From positions 1 to 64,000 of the forward strand of contig NZ_RXMA01000010.1 in NCBI RefSeq assembly GCF_003966125.1: a stretch of DNA of 64,000 bases, read 5' to 3'. This document shows, piece after piece, positions 32,251 through 45,425 of the stretch. Position 1 is the first letter of the stretch, and every line of letters starts with the position of its first letter. The notes beneath the pieces are model-generated. The model was given only the letters and a program-made list of their open reading frames with translations, ran no database searches and was not told the DNA's origin. A program made the position numbers and the translations under genes. Source of the DNA: Azospirillum griseum. Its GTDB lineage: Bacteria; Pseudomonadota; Alphaproteobacteria; Azospirillales; Azospirillaceae.

Positions 32251-34125
32251 TTACGCCAGACCCTTTTCCATCGCACCGGCCATGCGGCGGGCGAAGGCGG
32301 CGGGGTCGGGGACCGGTTCGCCTTCAACGATGCGGGCCTGATCCAGCAGCAGCCACGCCGCATCCTCCAGCGCCGTCGCCGCGCCGTCGGCCTTGGCCCG
32401 GTCGGCCAGACGCTTGATGAGCGGGTGGGCGGGGTTGATTTCCAGGATGCGCTTGGCGGTGGAGCCGCCCAACTGCTTGTGCTGCTTCAGCAGGCGTTCC
32501 AGATGCATGTCCATGTCGTTGTCGTCCGACACCAGACAGACGGCGCTGTTGGTCAGGCGTTCGGACTTGCGGACGTCCTTCACCGAGTCGCCCAGCGTCA
32601 GCTTCAGCAGGGCCAGCAGATCGACGACCTCGCCGTCGGGGGTCTTGTCCTCCGGCTTGTCCTCGCCGCCCTGGATCTTGCCCAGATCGGCCCCGCCGCG
32701 CGTCACCGACTTGAAGGGTTTGGAGTCGTAGACGCCGACCGACGGCATCCAGAACTCGTCCACCGGGTCGGTCAGCAGCAGGACCTCCACGCCCTTGGCC
32801 TTGAAGCCTTCCAACTGCGGGCTGCGCAGCAGGCTGTCCACATCCTCACCCGAAATGGTGTAGATGGCGTCCTGGCCCTCCTTCATCCGCGCGACATACT
32901 CGTCGAGCGAGACCAGCCCGTCGCCGACGGTGGAGCGGAAGCGCAGCAGCTTCATCAGCTCGTCGCGGTGCTCGTAATCCTCGTACAGACCTTCTTTCAG
33001 GACCGCGCCGAATTTCTCCCAGAAGGTGGCGTATTCGGCGGCCTTCTCGCTGTCCTTGGCCTTCTTGGCCAGCTCCGACAGGATGCGGCGGGTCAGACCG
33101 GCGCGGATCTTGGCCAGCATCGGGTTGTGCTGGAGCATCTCGCGGCTGATGTTCAGCGGCAGATCCTCGCTGTCCACCACACCCCGGACGAAGCGCAGAT
33201 AGGGCGGGATCAGCCCCTCGGCCGCGTCGGTGATGAACACGCGCTTGACGTACAGCTTCACCCGGTGGGCGCGTTTGGGGTCGAACAGGTCGAACGGCTT
33301 GGTCGAGGGGATGAACAGGAGGTTGGTGTATTCCAGCGCCCCTTCCGCCCGCCAATGCAGGGTCAGCCACGGCTCGTCAAAGGCGTGGCCGACATGGTGG
33401 TAGAATTCCTTGTACTGCTCCGCCGTGATCTCGTTCTTGGAGCGGGTCCACAGGGCCGACGCGCTGTTCAGCGCCTTGGCGTCCTCGCCCTCGCCGAACA
33501 GGATGGGGATGGCGATGTGGTCGGAGTATTTGCGGACGATGGCCTGGAGCCGGTGCTCCTCCAGATACTCGTCATCACCCTCGCGCAGATGCAGGATGAT
33601 CTTGGTGCCGCGCGGCAGGTCGGCGACCTCGGCGATGGTGAACTCGCCCTTGCCGTCGGACTGCCAGCGCCAACCCTGGCTGTCCCCGGCCTTGCGGGTC
33701 AGCACCTCCACCCGGTCGGCGGCCATGAAGGCGGAGTAGAAACCGACGCCGAACTGGCCGATCAGGTTGACGTCCTTCTTGGCGTCGCCCCCGTTGGCCT
33801 TCAGCGAATTCATGAAGGCGGCGGTCCCGGAGCGGGCGATGGTCCCGAGATTGTCGACCAGATCCTGGCGGTTCATGCCGATGCCGTTGTCGGCGACGGT
33901 CAGGGTCCGCGCCTCCTTGTCGGCCAGCAGGCGGACCTTCAGATCGGGGTCGTCGGACGAGAGTTCAGGCTGGGTCAGCGCGGCGTAGCGCAGACGGTCG
34001 CAGGCGTCGGACGCGTTGGACACCAGTTCGCGCAGGAAGACTTCCTTCTCGCTGTAGAGCGAGTGGGCGACGATGTCGAGCAGACGGCTGACCTCGGCCT
34101 GAAAACTGAGCCGTTCCTCGGTCAT
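32251..34125 (-). CDS. htpG: Molecular chaperone HtpG (Hsp90)
   Basis: A 624-residue cytoplasmic ATP-dependent chaperone dimer, normal length for the family. The GHKL ATPase domain shows 'ELVSNASDACDRLRYAAL', 'VADNGIGMNRQDLVDNLGTI' and 'LIGQFGVGFYSAFMAADRV'. The middle domain has 'YVKRVFITDAAEGLIPPYLR' and 'LPLNISREMLQHN'. The C-terminal dimerisation domain follows. The ATG at 34125 ('MTEERLSFQAEVSRLL') with GAAGGTG upstream is chosen; upstream in-frame codons are not family-like. Heat-shock control is expected from the family, but no promoter was assigned. Confidence 0.96.
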   Translation of the reverse strand: MTEERLSFQAEVSRLLDIVAHSLYSEKEVFLRELVSNASDACDRLRYAALTQPELSSDDPDLKVRLLADKEARTLTVADNGIGMNRQDLVDNLGTIARSGTAAFMNSLKANGGDAKKDVNLIGQFGVGFYSAFMAADRVEVLTRKAGDSQGWRWQSDGKGEFTIAEVADLPRGTKIILHLREGDDEYLEEHRLQAIVRKYSDHIAIPILFGEGEDAKALNSASALWTRSKNEITAEQYKEFYHHVGHAFDEPWLTLHWRAEGALEYTNLLFIPSTKPFDLFDPKRAHRVKLYVKRVFITDAAEGLIPPYLRFVRGVVDSEDLPLNISREMLQHNPMLAKIRAGLTRRILSELAKKAKDSEKAAEYATFWEKFGAVLKEGLYEDYEHRDELMKLLRFRSTVGDGLVSLDEYVARMKEGQDAIYTISGEDVDSLLRSPQLEGFKAKGVEVLLLTDPVDEFWMPSVGVYDSKPFKSVTRGGADLGKIQGGEDKPEDKTPDGEVVDLLALLKLTLGDSVKDVRKSERLTNSAVCLVSDDNDMDMHLERLLKQHKQLGGSTAKRILEINPAHPLIKRLADRAKADGAATALEDAAWLLLDQARIVEGEPVPDPAAFARRMAGAMEKGLA

Positions 34126-34226
34126 GGTGGGCACCTTCATCCGTGTGGTGGGCGTGATCTTGAGACGGCGGAGATATGTGAAAGCGGCTCCGCCGTTCAA
34201 GGGGGAACGGCGCGCAAAAACACATC

Positions 34227-34252
34227 GGGCCAAGGGGATGATCCCTTGGCCC
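34227..34252 (-). terminator. Intrinsic terminator of the 34280-35902 gene
   Basis: GGGCCAAGGG (34227-34236), 6-base loop, CCCTTGGCCC (34243-34252); leftward it is followed by GATGTGTTTTTG. It lies 27 bases past the stop of the secreted-protein gene. Confidence 0.7.
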
Positions 34253-34279
34253 GGCGCGGTTGGTGCGGTGATGGCGCGC

Positions 34280-35902
34280 TTACTTCTTCGGCTTGCCCGC
34301 GTCCGCCGGGGCCGGGGTGGGGGCGGAGGTCTGGGGGCCGCCCAGCAGCGGGGCCATGTCGCCGCCGTTCAGCAGCAGTTGGCCCGCCTCGGTCAGCTCG
34401 ATCTTGTAGCTGCGCAGCTCGGCCCCGCTCTCGTCCTTGCTGATCTGGCCCATGGCCTGGAGCATGCCGATCATGCCCAACGCGTCCTGCGCGTCCTTGT
34501 CCAGCTTCTTGCCGGGGGCGGGTTGCAGGGCCTTGGCCGCCGCGTCCAGCCCCTTCAGCAGGATGGTGACGCCGCCGACGACGCCGAAATCGGATTTGGG
34601 GGCCACCCGCATCGCCCCGGTGGCGGTCCCGGTGGTGGCCGGGGTTTCGACCTTCAGCGCGTCGAGTCGCAGTTCGGCCCCGGCGTCCACCAGCGCGGCC
34701 ATGGTCCGGGCGATCACCGCGTCGGGCGTGGGCAGCGGGGTGGCTGGGGCCGGGGCGGTCTTGGCCTTGTCCCCCTTCTTCGGCTTCGGTTCGGCGGAAG
34801 CCTCCATCGACAGGGCCAGATCGCTCACCCCCTGCCACAGCGCGGCGTTGGGCAGCTTGGCCACCGACAGGCCGACCTCGACCGTCTTCGGGACGAAGGC
34901 GACGGGGGCGGCCAACGGAGTCATGGTGAAATCGCGGGCGGACAACCCGGCGCTGATGGTCGAGAAATCCTGATCCAGCGCGGCGACGCCGGTGGAGACC
35001 GACAGATGGCCCAGATCGATCTTGGTCCCGTCGCTGGGGTCGGTGCCGCTCAGGCCGGACAGGGTGAAACGGCTGTCGAAACCGGCGATGGTCCCGCGCA
35101 ACACGGGCAGGATCTCCGCCACCTTCGGCGGCTTGCCGGTGGCGGACACGCGCTGTGCCATCGTCTGCAAGGCGTTGATGCGCGAGAAATCGGCGCGGGT
35201 GTAGGTGTTTTCCACCGACAGACCGGCCATCTTGAAGACGTCGCGCTTCTTTTCGTCGGTGGCGATGATGTTGCTGAATGCGAAGTTGGAGGGGCCTGAC
35301 CAGGTCGTCGGACCGTCGGCCTTCAAATCCTGCTTCAGCACCACCCCGCCGATGGTCAGACCACCCTTGCCGTCCGGGCTGGTCACGGCGACGTCGTTGA
35401 ACGTCCCGTCCATCGTCAGCATGGTTTCCAGCGCGGCCGACCACACGCCGCTGAAGCTTTGGCGGCCCAGCGTGACGGTGGCGGCGTCCTTGTAATCCTC
35501 CTCCTGCTCGTCAAAGCTCTGGACGAGGATCTTGTTCGGCAGGGTGACGGACACGCCGAATTGACCGCCGTCGCGCGGGGTGACGCTGAGCAGCACGGTC
35601 CCGACCTCGATCCGCAGGCCGTCGCTTTCCGCCGCCAGACGGGGCAGGGCGATGTCGTAATGGTCGCCCGACACCTTGACCGTCGGTTCCCCATCCCATT
35701 CGAAGCTCACGTCGCTGTCGTCGGTGCCGGGCGGCATCCAGCGGGTCAGCCCGCTTTTCAGCGTGCTGGCCAGGGCGCGGGCACCCGCGTCATCGACCAC
35801 GGGCACGTCGGCGCGCACCGGTGACCACGCGGTGACGGCCAGCGCGAACAGGCCGCCCGCCAACAGGCCAGGCGCAACGGAACGGACGGATGGACGACGC
35901 AT
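34280..35902 (-). CDS. Secreted or periplasmic protein of unknown function
   Basis: A 540-residue protein with a signal peptide (basic start, core 'GLLAGGLFALAVTAW', cleavage near residue 32 after 'VRA'). The mature chain is beta-rich with recurrent amphipathic strands, a Pro/Ala/Lys linker around residue 370-390 ('PKPKKGDKAKTAPAPATPL') and a C-terminal Pro/Ala tail. Composition and layout recall alphaproteobacterial DUF2125/DUF945-type periplasmic proteins, but I cannot confirm either. It lies between fzlA and htpG as a single leftward gene. Confidence 0.75.
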   Translation of the reverse strand: MRRPSVRSVAPGLLAGGLFALAVTAWSPVRADVPVVDDAGARALASTLKSGLTRWMPPGTDDSDVSFEWDGEPTVKVSGDHYDIALPRLAAESDGLRIEVGTVLLSVTPRDGGQFGVSVTLPNKILVQSFDEQEEDYKDAATVTLGRQSFSGVWSAALETMLTMDGTFNDVAVTSPDGKGGLTIGGVVLKQDLKADGPTTWSGPSNFAFSNIIATDEKKRDVFKMAGLSVENTYTRADFSRINALQTMAQRVSATGKPPKVAEILPVLRGTIAGFDSRFTLSGLSGTDPSDGTKIDLGHLSVSTGVAALDQDFSTISAGLSARDFTMTPLAAPVAFVPKTVEVGLSVAKLPNAALWQGVSDLALSMEASAEPKPKKGDKAKTAPAPATPLPTPDAVIARTMAALVDAGAELRLDALKVETPATTGTATGAMRVAPKSDFGVVGGVTILLKGLDAAAKALQPAPGKKLDKDAQDALGMIGMLQAMGQISKDESGAELRSYKIELTEAGQLLLNGGDMAPLLGGPQTSAPTPAPADAGKPKK

Positions 35903-35996
35903 CGGTGGTCTCCCTTTGGGAATGGTTTGAACCAGTTAACCCTGATATTCGACGTTGGTCCACCCCCACCGAAACGGAGGATCGGGTTGACCTGTG

Positions 35997-36668
35997 TCAG
36001 AAATCCAGGTCCGCGTAATGGCGGGGGGGCGGGCAACCGGTGATGTTGTCGGCCAGGATGGCGCGGAAGCTGGGGCGCGACTTGATCCGCGCGTACCAGT
36101 CCTTGGCCTCCGGGTTCTTGTCCCACGGCACGTTGTCGATGTAATCGACGCAGGACAGCGCGGCGGCGGCGGCGATGTCGGCCAGGGTGAAGGTCGGACC
36201 GGCCAGCCAGGGGCGGCGTTCCGACAGGAAGGCGATGTAATCCAGGTGGTAATGGATGTTGGCCAACCCGGCGCGGATCGCCGGGGCAAAGGGATGGCCC
36301 TGGCCCGACAGCCGTTTCATCAGCTTTTCGCCGACCAGATTTTCCGTGACCTCGCGGTCGAACTTCAGCAGGAACCAGTCGGCCAACCGCCGCACCTCCG
36401 CCCGGTGCACCACGTCGCGCGGCAGCAGCTGGGTGTTGTCGGGGTAGGCCTCCTCCAGATACTCGATCAGCGCCCAACCGCCGACGATGACCGCGCCATC
36501 CTCCTCCACCAGCACCGGAACCTCGGCGGCCGGGGTCATGCGCAGGAAGGCGTCGCGCCGTTCCCACGGGCGTTCGATCACCGGCTCGAAAGGAATGCCC
36601 TTTTCGGCCAGCGTGATGCGGACGACGCGCGACAGCACGTTCAGCGGGTGATGGTACAGGATCCTCAT
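35997..36668 (-). CDS. fzlA: GST-like protein, probable FtsZ-localised protein FzlA
   Basis: A 223-residue protein with a glutathione-S-transferase fold: thioredoxin-like N-terminus ('MRILYHHPLNVLSRVVRITL', 'AEVPVLVEEDGAVI') and helical C-domain. Several features fit Caulobacter FzlA, which binds FtsZ filaments and lacks GST activity: 'LADWFLLKFDREVTENLVGE', 'AGLANIHYHLDYIAFLSERR', and the conserved C-terminal tail 'PPPRHYADLDF' needed for FtsZ binding. If right, it acts in division at midcell. The usual GST catalytic residue is not evident. The alternative is a generic GST. Confidence 0.8.
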   Translation of the reverse strand: MRILYHHPLNVLSRVVRITLAEKGIPFEPVIERPWERRDAFLRMTPAAEVPVLVEEDGAVIVGGWALIEYLEEAYPDNTQLLPRDVVHRAEVRRLADWFLLKFDREVTENLVGEKLMKRLSGQGHPFAPAIRAGLANIHYHLDYIAFLSERRPWLAGPTFTLADIAAAAALSCVDYIDNVPWDKNPEAKDWYARIKSRPSFRAILADNITGCPPPRHYADLDF

Positions 36669-36780
36669 GGCGGGCGGACTTTAGCGCAACGCAGCAGAGG
36701 AAAACAGCCCGCGCGTGCGCCTCCCTCTGTGGCGAAGCTGACGCAAGGCCAAACCTGTTGATTGTGGGGAAAACGAAAAC

Positions 36781-36807
36781 GGCGGCCCGGCAAGGTGCCG
36801 GACCGCC
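36781..36807 (-). terminator. Intrinsic terminator of gltB
   Basis: An 11-bp stem with one mismatch (36781-36791 with 36797-36807) and a 5-base loop; leftward it is followed by GTTTTCGTTTTCC. It lies 25 bases past the gltB stop. Confidence 0.75.
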
Positions 36808-36831
36808 GCTCTCAGGGTTGCGTGGGTCCTG

Positions 36832-41379
<4,548 letters not shown>

Positions 41380-41540
41380 GGAACGACCCTTTCACAGTCT
41401 TGACGTTGACCTGAGGGGGAATGGCCCCCTTGGGGTAGAGGGGGGCGGACCGACGCTGCCCCCATCCTGACCCTCGCCCGGTGATGATCGGGGAGGGGAC
41501 TGCCGCGCCACCGCACAGGGGCGGCGCGGGCCAACATGCG

Positions 41541-42989
41541 TTATTCCGCCGCCGTCGCCAGGGCGTCCGCCTTCAGCGCTTGGGCGTAGGCGTGGATCGA
41601 GTCCGCCGCGTCGCGGCCATCGCGGATGGCCCAGACCACCAGCGACGCGCCGCGCACGATGTCACCGGCCCCGAACACGCCGTCGATGGCGGTCATCTTG
41701 GTGCGGTGATCGACCAGCAGCGTGCCCCAACGGGTGACGGTCAGGTCCGGCGCGCCGAAGGCACCGGGCAGATCCTCCGGCTCGAAGCCGAGCGCCTTGA
41801 TGACCAGATCGGCGGGTTCGGTGAACTCCGACCCTTCGATGACCTGCGGGGTCTGGCGGCCGGTGGCGTCGGCCACACCCAGATGGATGCGCACGGCGCG
41901 GACGCCGGTGACGACGTCCTCACCGGTGAAGCCCTCCGGCGCGACCTGCCAGACGAATTCGACGCCCTCTTCCTCGGCGTGCGCCACCTCGCGCTGCGAG
42001 CCGGGCATGTTCTTGCGGTCGCGGCGGTAGAGGCACTTGACCGACGTGGCGCCCTGGCGGATCGCCGTGCGCACGCAATCCATCGCGGTGTCGCCGCCGC
42101 CCAGAACCACGACCTTCTTGCCCTTGGCGTTCAGCGAGCCGTCGTCATAGGCCGCGACCGAGTCGCCCAGGCTCACCTTGTTGGAGGTGGTCAGGTATTC
42201 CAGCGCGGGCACGATGTTCTTCAGGCCGCAGCCGGGGGCCTTGATGTCGCGGGCCTTGTAGACGCCGGTGGCGATCAGCACGGCGACGTGCTTGGCGCGC
42301 AGATCGGCGAGGCTGGCGTCGCGGCCAACCTCGAAATTCGGGTGGAAGACGACGCCCGCGTCGGCCAGCAGCTTGACCCGGCGGCCCACCACGTCCTTTT
42401 CCAGCTTGAAGCCGGGGATGCCATAGACCAGCAGGCCGCCCATGCGGTCGTGACGGTCATAGACATGGACGGCGTAGCCCTTGGCGCGCAGCTCCTCGGC
42501 GGCGGCCAGACCGGCGGGACCGGCCCCGATGATGCCGACCGACTGGCCGTTCTCGCGCGAGGGCGTGCGCGGCTTGACCCAGCCCTGTTCCCACGCGGTG
42601 TCGGTGATGTACTTCTCGACCGAGCCGATGGTGACGGCCCCGTGGGTCGATTGCTCGATCACGCAATTGCCTTCGCACAGGCGGTCCTGCGGGCAGATGC
42701 GACCGCAGATTTCCGGGAAATTGTTGGTGGCCTGGCTGACCTCATACGCCTCTTCCAGGCGGCCTTCGGCGGTCAGGCGCAGCCAGTCGGGGATGTTGTT
42801 CGAGACCGGGCAATGCACCTGGCAGAAGGGAACGCCGCACTGCGAGCAGCGGTTGGCCTGCTCGTTGGCGCGTTCGGTGCTGAAGCGGGCGTAAATCTCG
42901 TTGAAGTCCTGGCGGCGCTCCGCAGCGGAGCGTTTGTCGGGCATGGTCTGCGCGGTGTGCACAAAGCCCAACATCTTCTGGTTCGCCAT
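41541..42989 (-). CDS. gltD: NADPH-glutamate synthase small (beta) subunit
   Basis: A 482-residue flavoprotein that passes electrons from NADPH to GltB. Two 4Fe-4S Cys clusters are near the N-terminus ('RCSQCGVPFCQVHCPV' and 'CGRICPQDRLCEGNC'). The FAD loop is 'VGIIGAGPAGLAAAEELRAK', the NADPH loop 'VVVLGGGDTAMDCVRTA', and the C-terminal FAD segment 'GVFGAGDIVRGASLVVWAI'. The ATG at 42989 follows AGGAGCAGAGG; the frame stays open 80 codons upstream but those are not conserved. A terminator-like hairpin lies in the leader at about 43.27 kb. Confidence 0.97.
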   Translation of the reverse strand: MANQKMLGFVHTAQTMPDKRSAAERRQDFNEIYARFSTERANEQANRCSQCGVPFCQVHCPVSNNIPDWLRLTAEGRLEEAYEVSQATNNFPEICGRICPQDRLCEGNCVIEQSTHGAVTIGSVEKYITDTAWEQGWVKPRTPSRENGQSVGIIGAGPAGLAAAEELRAKGYAVHVYDRHDRMGGLLVYGIPGFKLEKDVVGRRVKLLADAGVVFHPNFEVGRDASLADLRAKHVAVLIATGVYKARDIKAPGCGLKNIVPALEYLTTSNKVSLGDSVAAYDDGSLNAKGKKVVVLGGGDTAMDCVRTAIRQGATSVKCLYRRDRKNMPGSQREVAHAEEEGVEFVWQVAPEGFTGEDVVTGVRAVRIHLGVADATGRQTPQVIEGSEFTEPADLVIKALGFEPEDLPGAFGAPDLTVTRWGTLLVDHRTKMTAIDGVFGAGDIVRGASLVVWAIRDGRDAADSIHAYAQALKADALATAAE

Positions 42990-43365
42990 GACCTCTGCTC
43001 CTGTTGCGTGGCGTCGCGCGCTTGCGGGCGGTCGCCTGACCGGGCGGCGTCGGGCATGCCGGTGCGCCGTCGGTTGGGTTGAAACCGAACACCCGCGCTT
43101 GTGCGGGTCCTCGTCATATAACGCATGCCGCGATGCGGCGAAAGCACAAAAACGACGAAAGGTCCTGTTTGTTGACCTTTTCATCGGCAATGACGTGCGG
43201 GCAGTGGCGTTTCCGGTGGAGCGCCGCAAAAGTGAAAGAAAATTAGTCCCAAATCGGACCTATGACCAAAAAGGGCGGAAAACCGCCCTGCGGTCGCCAA
43301 GCCGGTTGGTCCCTGCTATAAGCCGCCGCGAAGCCTCCCAACCCGCAGCCAAGGCGTTTCCGCGC
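42990..43365. other. Divergent intergenic region between gltD and uppP
   Basis: About 375 bases with no convincing gene. GC content falls toward 43140-43260. It must hold the gltD promoter (leftward) and the uppP promoter (rightward). The only clear element is the hairpin at 43272-43289. I saw no confident sigma-54 (GG-N10-GC) site. Confidence 0.5.
43272..43289 (-). terminator. Terminator-like hairpin in the gltD leader
   Basis: AGGGCGG (leftward, 43289-43283 region) pairs with CCGCCCT across a TTTT loop and is followed leftward by TTTTGG. This is an intrinsic-terminator form 283 bases upstream of gltD, where no leftward gene precedes it, so it may attenuate gltD or end a short leader RNA. 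Confidence 0.55.
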
Positions 43366-44166
43366 ATGCTGATCGACCAATATCTTGACGCCATCCTGCT
43401 CGGCCTCGTCGAGGGCGTGACCGAGTTTCTGCCGGTGTCCTCCACCGGCCATCTGATCCTGCTCGACACGCTGCTGGGGTTCGACGGCCCGCCCGGCAAG
43501 GTGTTCGAGGTGGTGATCCAGCTGGGCGCGATCCTGGCGATCTGCGTGGTCTATTTCGCCCGCCTGTGGCGGGTTGCGGTCGGGCTGAAGGACGATCCCG
43601 CCGCCCGCCGCTTCGTGCTGTCGGTGCTGCTGGCCTTTTTGCCCGCGATGGTGTTGGGGGCGGGGCTGCACGGCTACATCAAGAGCGTGCTGTTCAACCC
43701 CACGGTCGTCAGCGTCGCCCTGATCGTCGGCGGCGTGGCGATCCTGCTGGTCGAACGGGTGGTTCCCACCGCGCGTTACCACGCCATCGAGTCGTTTCCG
43801 GCCCCGCTCGCGCTCAAGATCGGCCTGTGCCAGTGCCTGGCGCTGATTCCCGGCGTGTCGCGGTCCGGGGCGAGCATCCTGGGCGCGCTGCTGATGGGGG
43901 TGGACCGCAAGGTGGCCGCCGAGTTTTCCTTCTTCCTGGCGGTCCCGACCATGGCGGGGGCGACAGTCTATGACCTTTACAAGAATTGGAAGCTGATGAG
44001 CCTCGACAGCGGGCTGCTGATCGCCGTCGGCTTCGTCGTCGCCTTCCTGGCGGCGGCGCTGGTGGTCAAGACGCTGGTGGATTTCGTCGGGCGCTACGGC
44101 TTCGCCCCGTTCGGCTGGTACCGCATCGCGGTCGGCGCGGTGATGCTGGCGGCGCTGTATTTGTGA
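43366..44166 (+). CDS. uppP: Undecaprenyl-diphosphate phosphatase
   Basis: A 266-residue polytopic inner-membrane enzyme that recycles undecaprenyl pyrophosphate for cell-wall and LPS synthesis and gives bacitracin resistance. The family motifs are 'GLVEGVTEFLPVSSTGHLIL' near residue 12 (with the catalytic Glu pair region) and 'LIPGVSRSGASILGALLMG' near 165 with the conserved Arg. About seven membrane helices are predicted. The ATG at 43366 matches the family start; the long upstream frame is not used. Confidence 0.96.
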   Translation: MLIDQYLDAILLGLVEGVTEFLPVSSTGHLILLDTLLGFDGPPGKVFEVVIQLGAILAICVVYFARLWRVAVGLKDDPAARRFVLSVLLAFLPAMVLGAGLHGYIKSVLFNPTVVSVALIVGGVAILLVERVVPTARYHAIESFPAPLALKIGLCQCLALIPGVSRSGASILGALLMGVDRKVAAEFSFFLAVPTMAGATVYDLYKNWKLMSLDSGLLIAVGFVVAFLAAALVVKTLVDFVGRYGFAPFGWYRIAVGAVMLAALYL

Positions 44167-44189
44167 TGCGTGTGTGGTGGTCCGGCGGA

Positions 44190-44507
44190 TTATCGCCGAG
44201 AGACCACCATACGCTTGATTGTGACCAGGGTGTAAGGCGTGGTTGAGGGCTTTCCTGCAACCATGTAGTAGGTCCCTGTTGGTGGAGTTTTTTGACGCAC
44301 TTGGTAAATGATTCCGCCAACGACGTTGGGTGAAAATGTAGCGTGGGCAGAAACGATGTTTAGAAGTTCGCCATCTACCATGCGTTGTTTGTCACAAGTG
44401 TATGGATCTTTGACTATTTTTTCTAATGCGACCATAAGTCCGCTGATTTCAGATGGATCGGGAGGAAAAGTAATCTTATTAAAATCAACCAACACAGGCT
44501 CGGTCAT
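44190..44507 (-). CDS. Protein of unknown function, lower-GC gene pair (second gene)
   Basis: A 105-residue protein of unrecognised family, in codons less GC-rich than its neighbours. Segments include 'DFNKITFPPDPSEISGLM', 'IVKDPYTCDKQRMVDGELL', 'ATFSPNVVGGIIYQV' and a basic C-terminus. No signal peptide or membrane helix is evident. It follows the 205-residue unknown gene by 88 bases on the same strand and converges on uppP. The base composition suggests acquired DNA. Confidence 0.5.
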   Translation of the reverse strand: MTEPVLVDFNKITFPPDPSEISGLMVALEKIVKDPYTCDKQRMVDGELLNIVSAHATFSPNVVGGIIYQVRQKTPPTGTYYMVAGKPSTTPYTLVTIKRMVVSRR

Positions 44508-44595
44508 CGCACACCGGAGGCTAGGGTGATTTCAACACCCTGCCAGCACACGTGTTTCATGGCAACTGTGTTCAACCGATGGGATTCAGTTGCCG

Positions 44596-45213
44596 TTAAA
44601 ACAGCTCAACCCCATCCTCTTCCTCTGTGCCAAACACGGCTATGCGAGTGCCCTGGCTGTCAAGAATTTCGACTATTAAATCGTCAGGGCAATCGTCGTG
44701 GATGGCTTGTGCCAAATCGAATAAGGGCGATTTCAGTGTCAACGGGTTTAACGTGGGATTGTGCTTGTAGGGTGCGGTGGTGGCGAAAGTCACCTGTGTA
44801 ACGTTTCGACCAATCGATAACTGCTCTTCCGGCGGTGTAGTGACCCCAGCTGAAATTAAAGCAGGAGGCTGCTCGCGCTCCAGCTCCGCCATCACCAGAT
44901 CGAGATCGCGCTTGTCTTCATCCGACAGCGACCGAACACGCACCCGTGACAGAGCCATAACGCCACGGCTGGTGTCGTACAACTCCTCGCGGCTGGCCAA
45001 GCGCAGATGAGAGGGCGGCGACTCGGCTGTCGGCTGCCTTTGGATCACAACCGGTTCGTGCCTCAGGGCGGGCGTCTGATGCTGCAAAGGACGGCGTTCC
45101 GGCGACAGGGCAACCGGATGCGCGGCCATCCCAGGGTGAGCACGATCCGAAGTTGTGGATGTGGAAAAGCCAAGAAGCGTGTTTTGGCTGTTGCTGTTGT
45201 TCTTCCAGGACAC
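44596..45213 (-). CDS. Protein of unknown function, lower-GC gene pair (first gene)
   Basis: A 205-residue protein with a GTG start preceded by GGAG at a good distance. The N-terminal 75 residues are low-complexity, Ser/Pro/His/Gln-rich and probably disordered ('STSTTSDRAHPGMAAHP', 'LQHQTPALRHEPVV'). The C-terminal part has a charged helix 'SLSDEDKRDLDLVMAELERE' and a beta-like end 'DDLIVEILDSQGTRIAVFG'. I do not recognise it. A disordered N-terminus on a small C-terminal domain is seen in secreted effectors and adaptor proteins, but no secretion motif supports this. Confidence 0.55.
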   Translation of the reverse strand: MSWKNNSNSQNTLLGFSTSTTSDRAHPGMAAHPVALSPERRPLQHQTPALRHEPVVIQRQPTAESPPSHLRLASREELYDTSRGVMALSRVRVRSLSDEDKRDLDLVMAELEREQPPALISAGVTTPPEEQLSIGRNVTQVTFATTAPYKHNPTLNPLTLKSPLFDLAQAIHDDCPDDLIVEILDSQGTRIAVFGTEEEDGVELF

Positions 45214-45372
45214 CGGACCGTCTCCAAAGCCTTTGCGGAACAGACACGCCAGCGCTTCAGGTTCAGACGGGGGCGCTTCCCAGAATCTGAAGCGGGAAGC
45301 ATAGGCGTGGCTTGCCGGTCTGTCAAATCATCTGGGAATGGAAACACCCGCATCCAAGGGGGGAAAACCCGA

Positions 45373-45407
45373 ATGGGGCAACCCCGGCGGTCCTCCGGGT
45401 GCCCCAT
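45373..45407 (-). terminator. Intrinsic terminator of the NDUFA9-like gene
   Basis: ATGGGGCA (45373-45380) and TGCCCCAT (45400-45407) form the outer stem, with CCCCGG/CCGGG pairing inside; leftward it is followed by TCGGGTTTTCCC. It lies 18 bases past the stop at 45426. Confidence 0.65.
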
Positions 45408-45425
45408 CTCATTCGTTCGCTTGGC

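Noticed and set aside
42990-43229. N-terminal extension of GltD by 80 residues
   Set aside because: The frame is open, but the family start and a strong ribosome-binding site are at 42989, and the upstream residues are Arg-rich with no conserved motif.
44190-45213. Toxin-antitoxin pair
   Set aside because: Sizes and order could fit, but neither protein shows a known toxin or antitoxin motif, and the 88-base gap is wider than usual.
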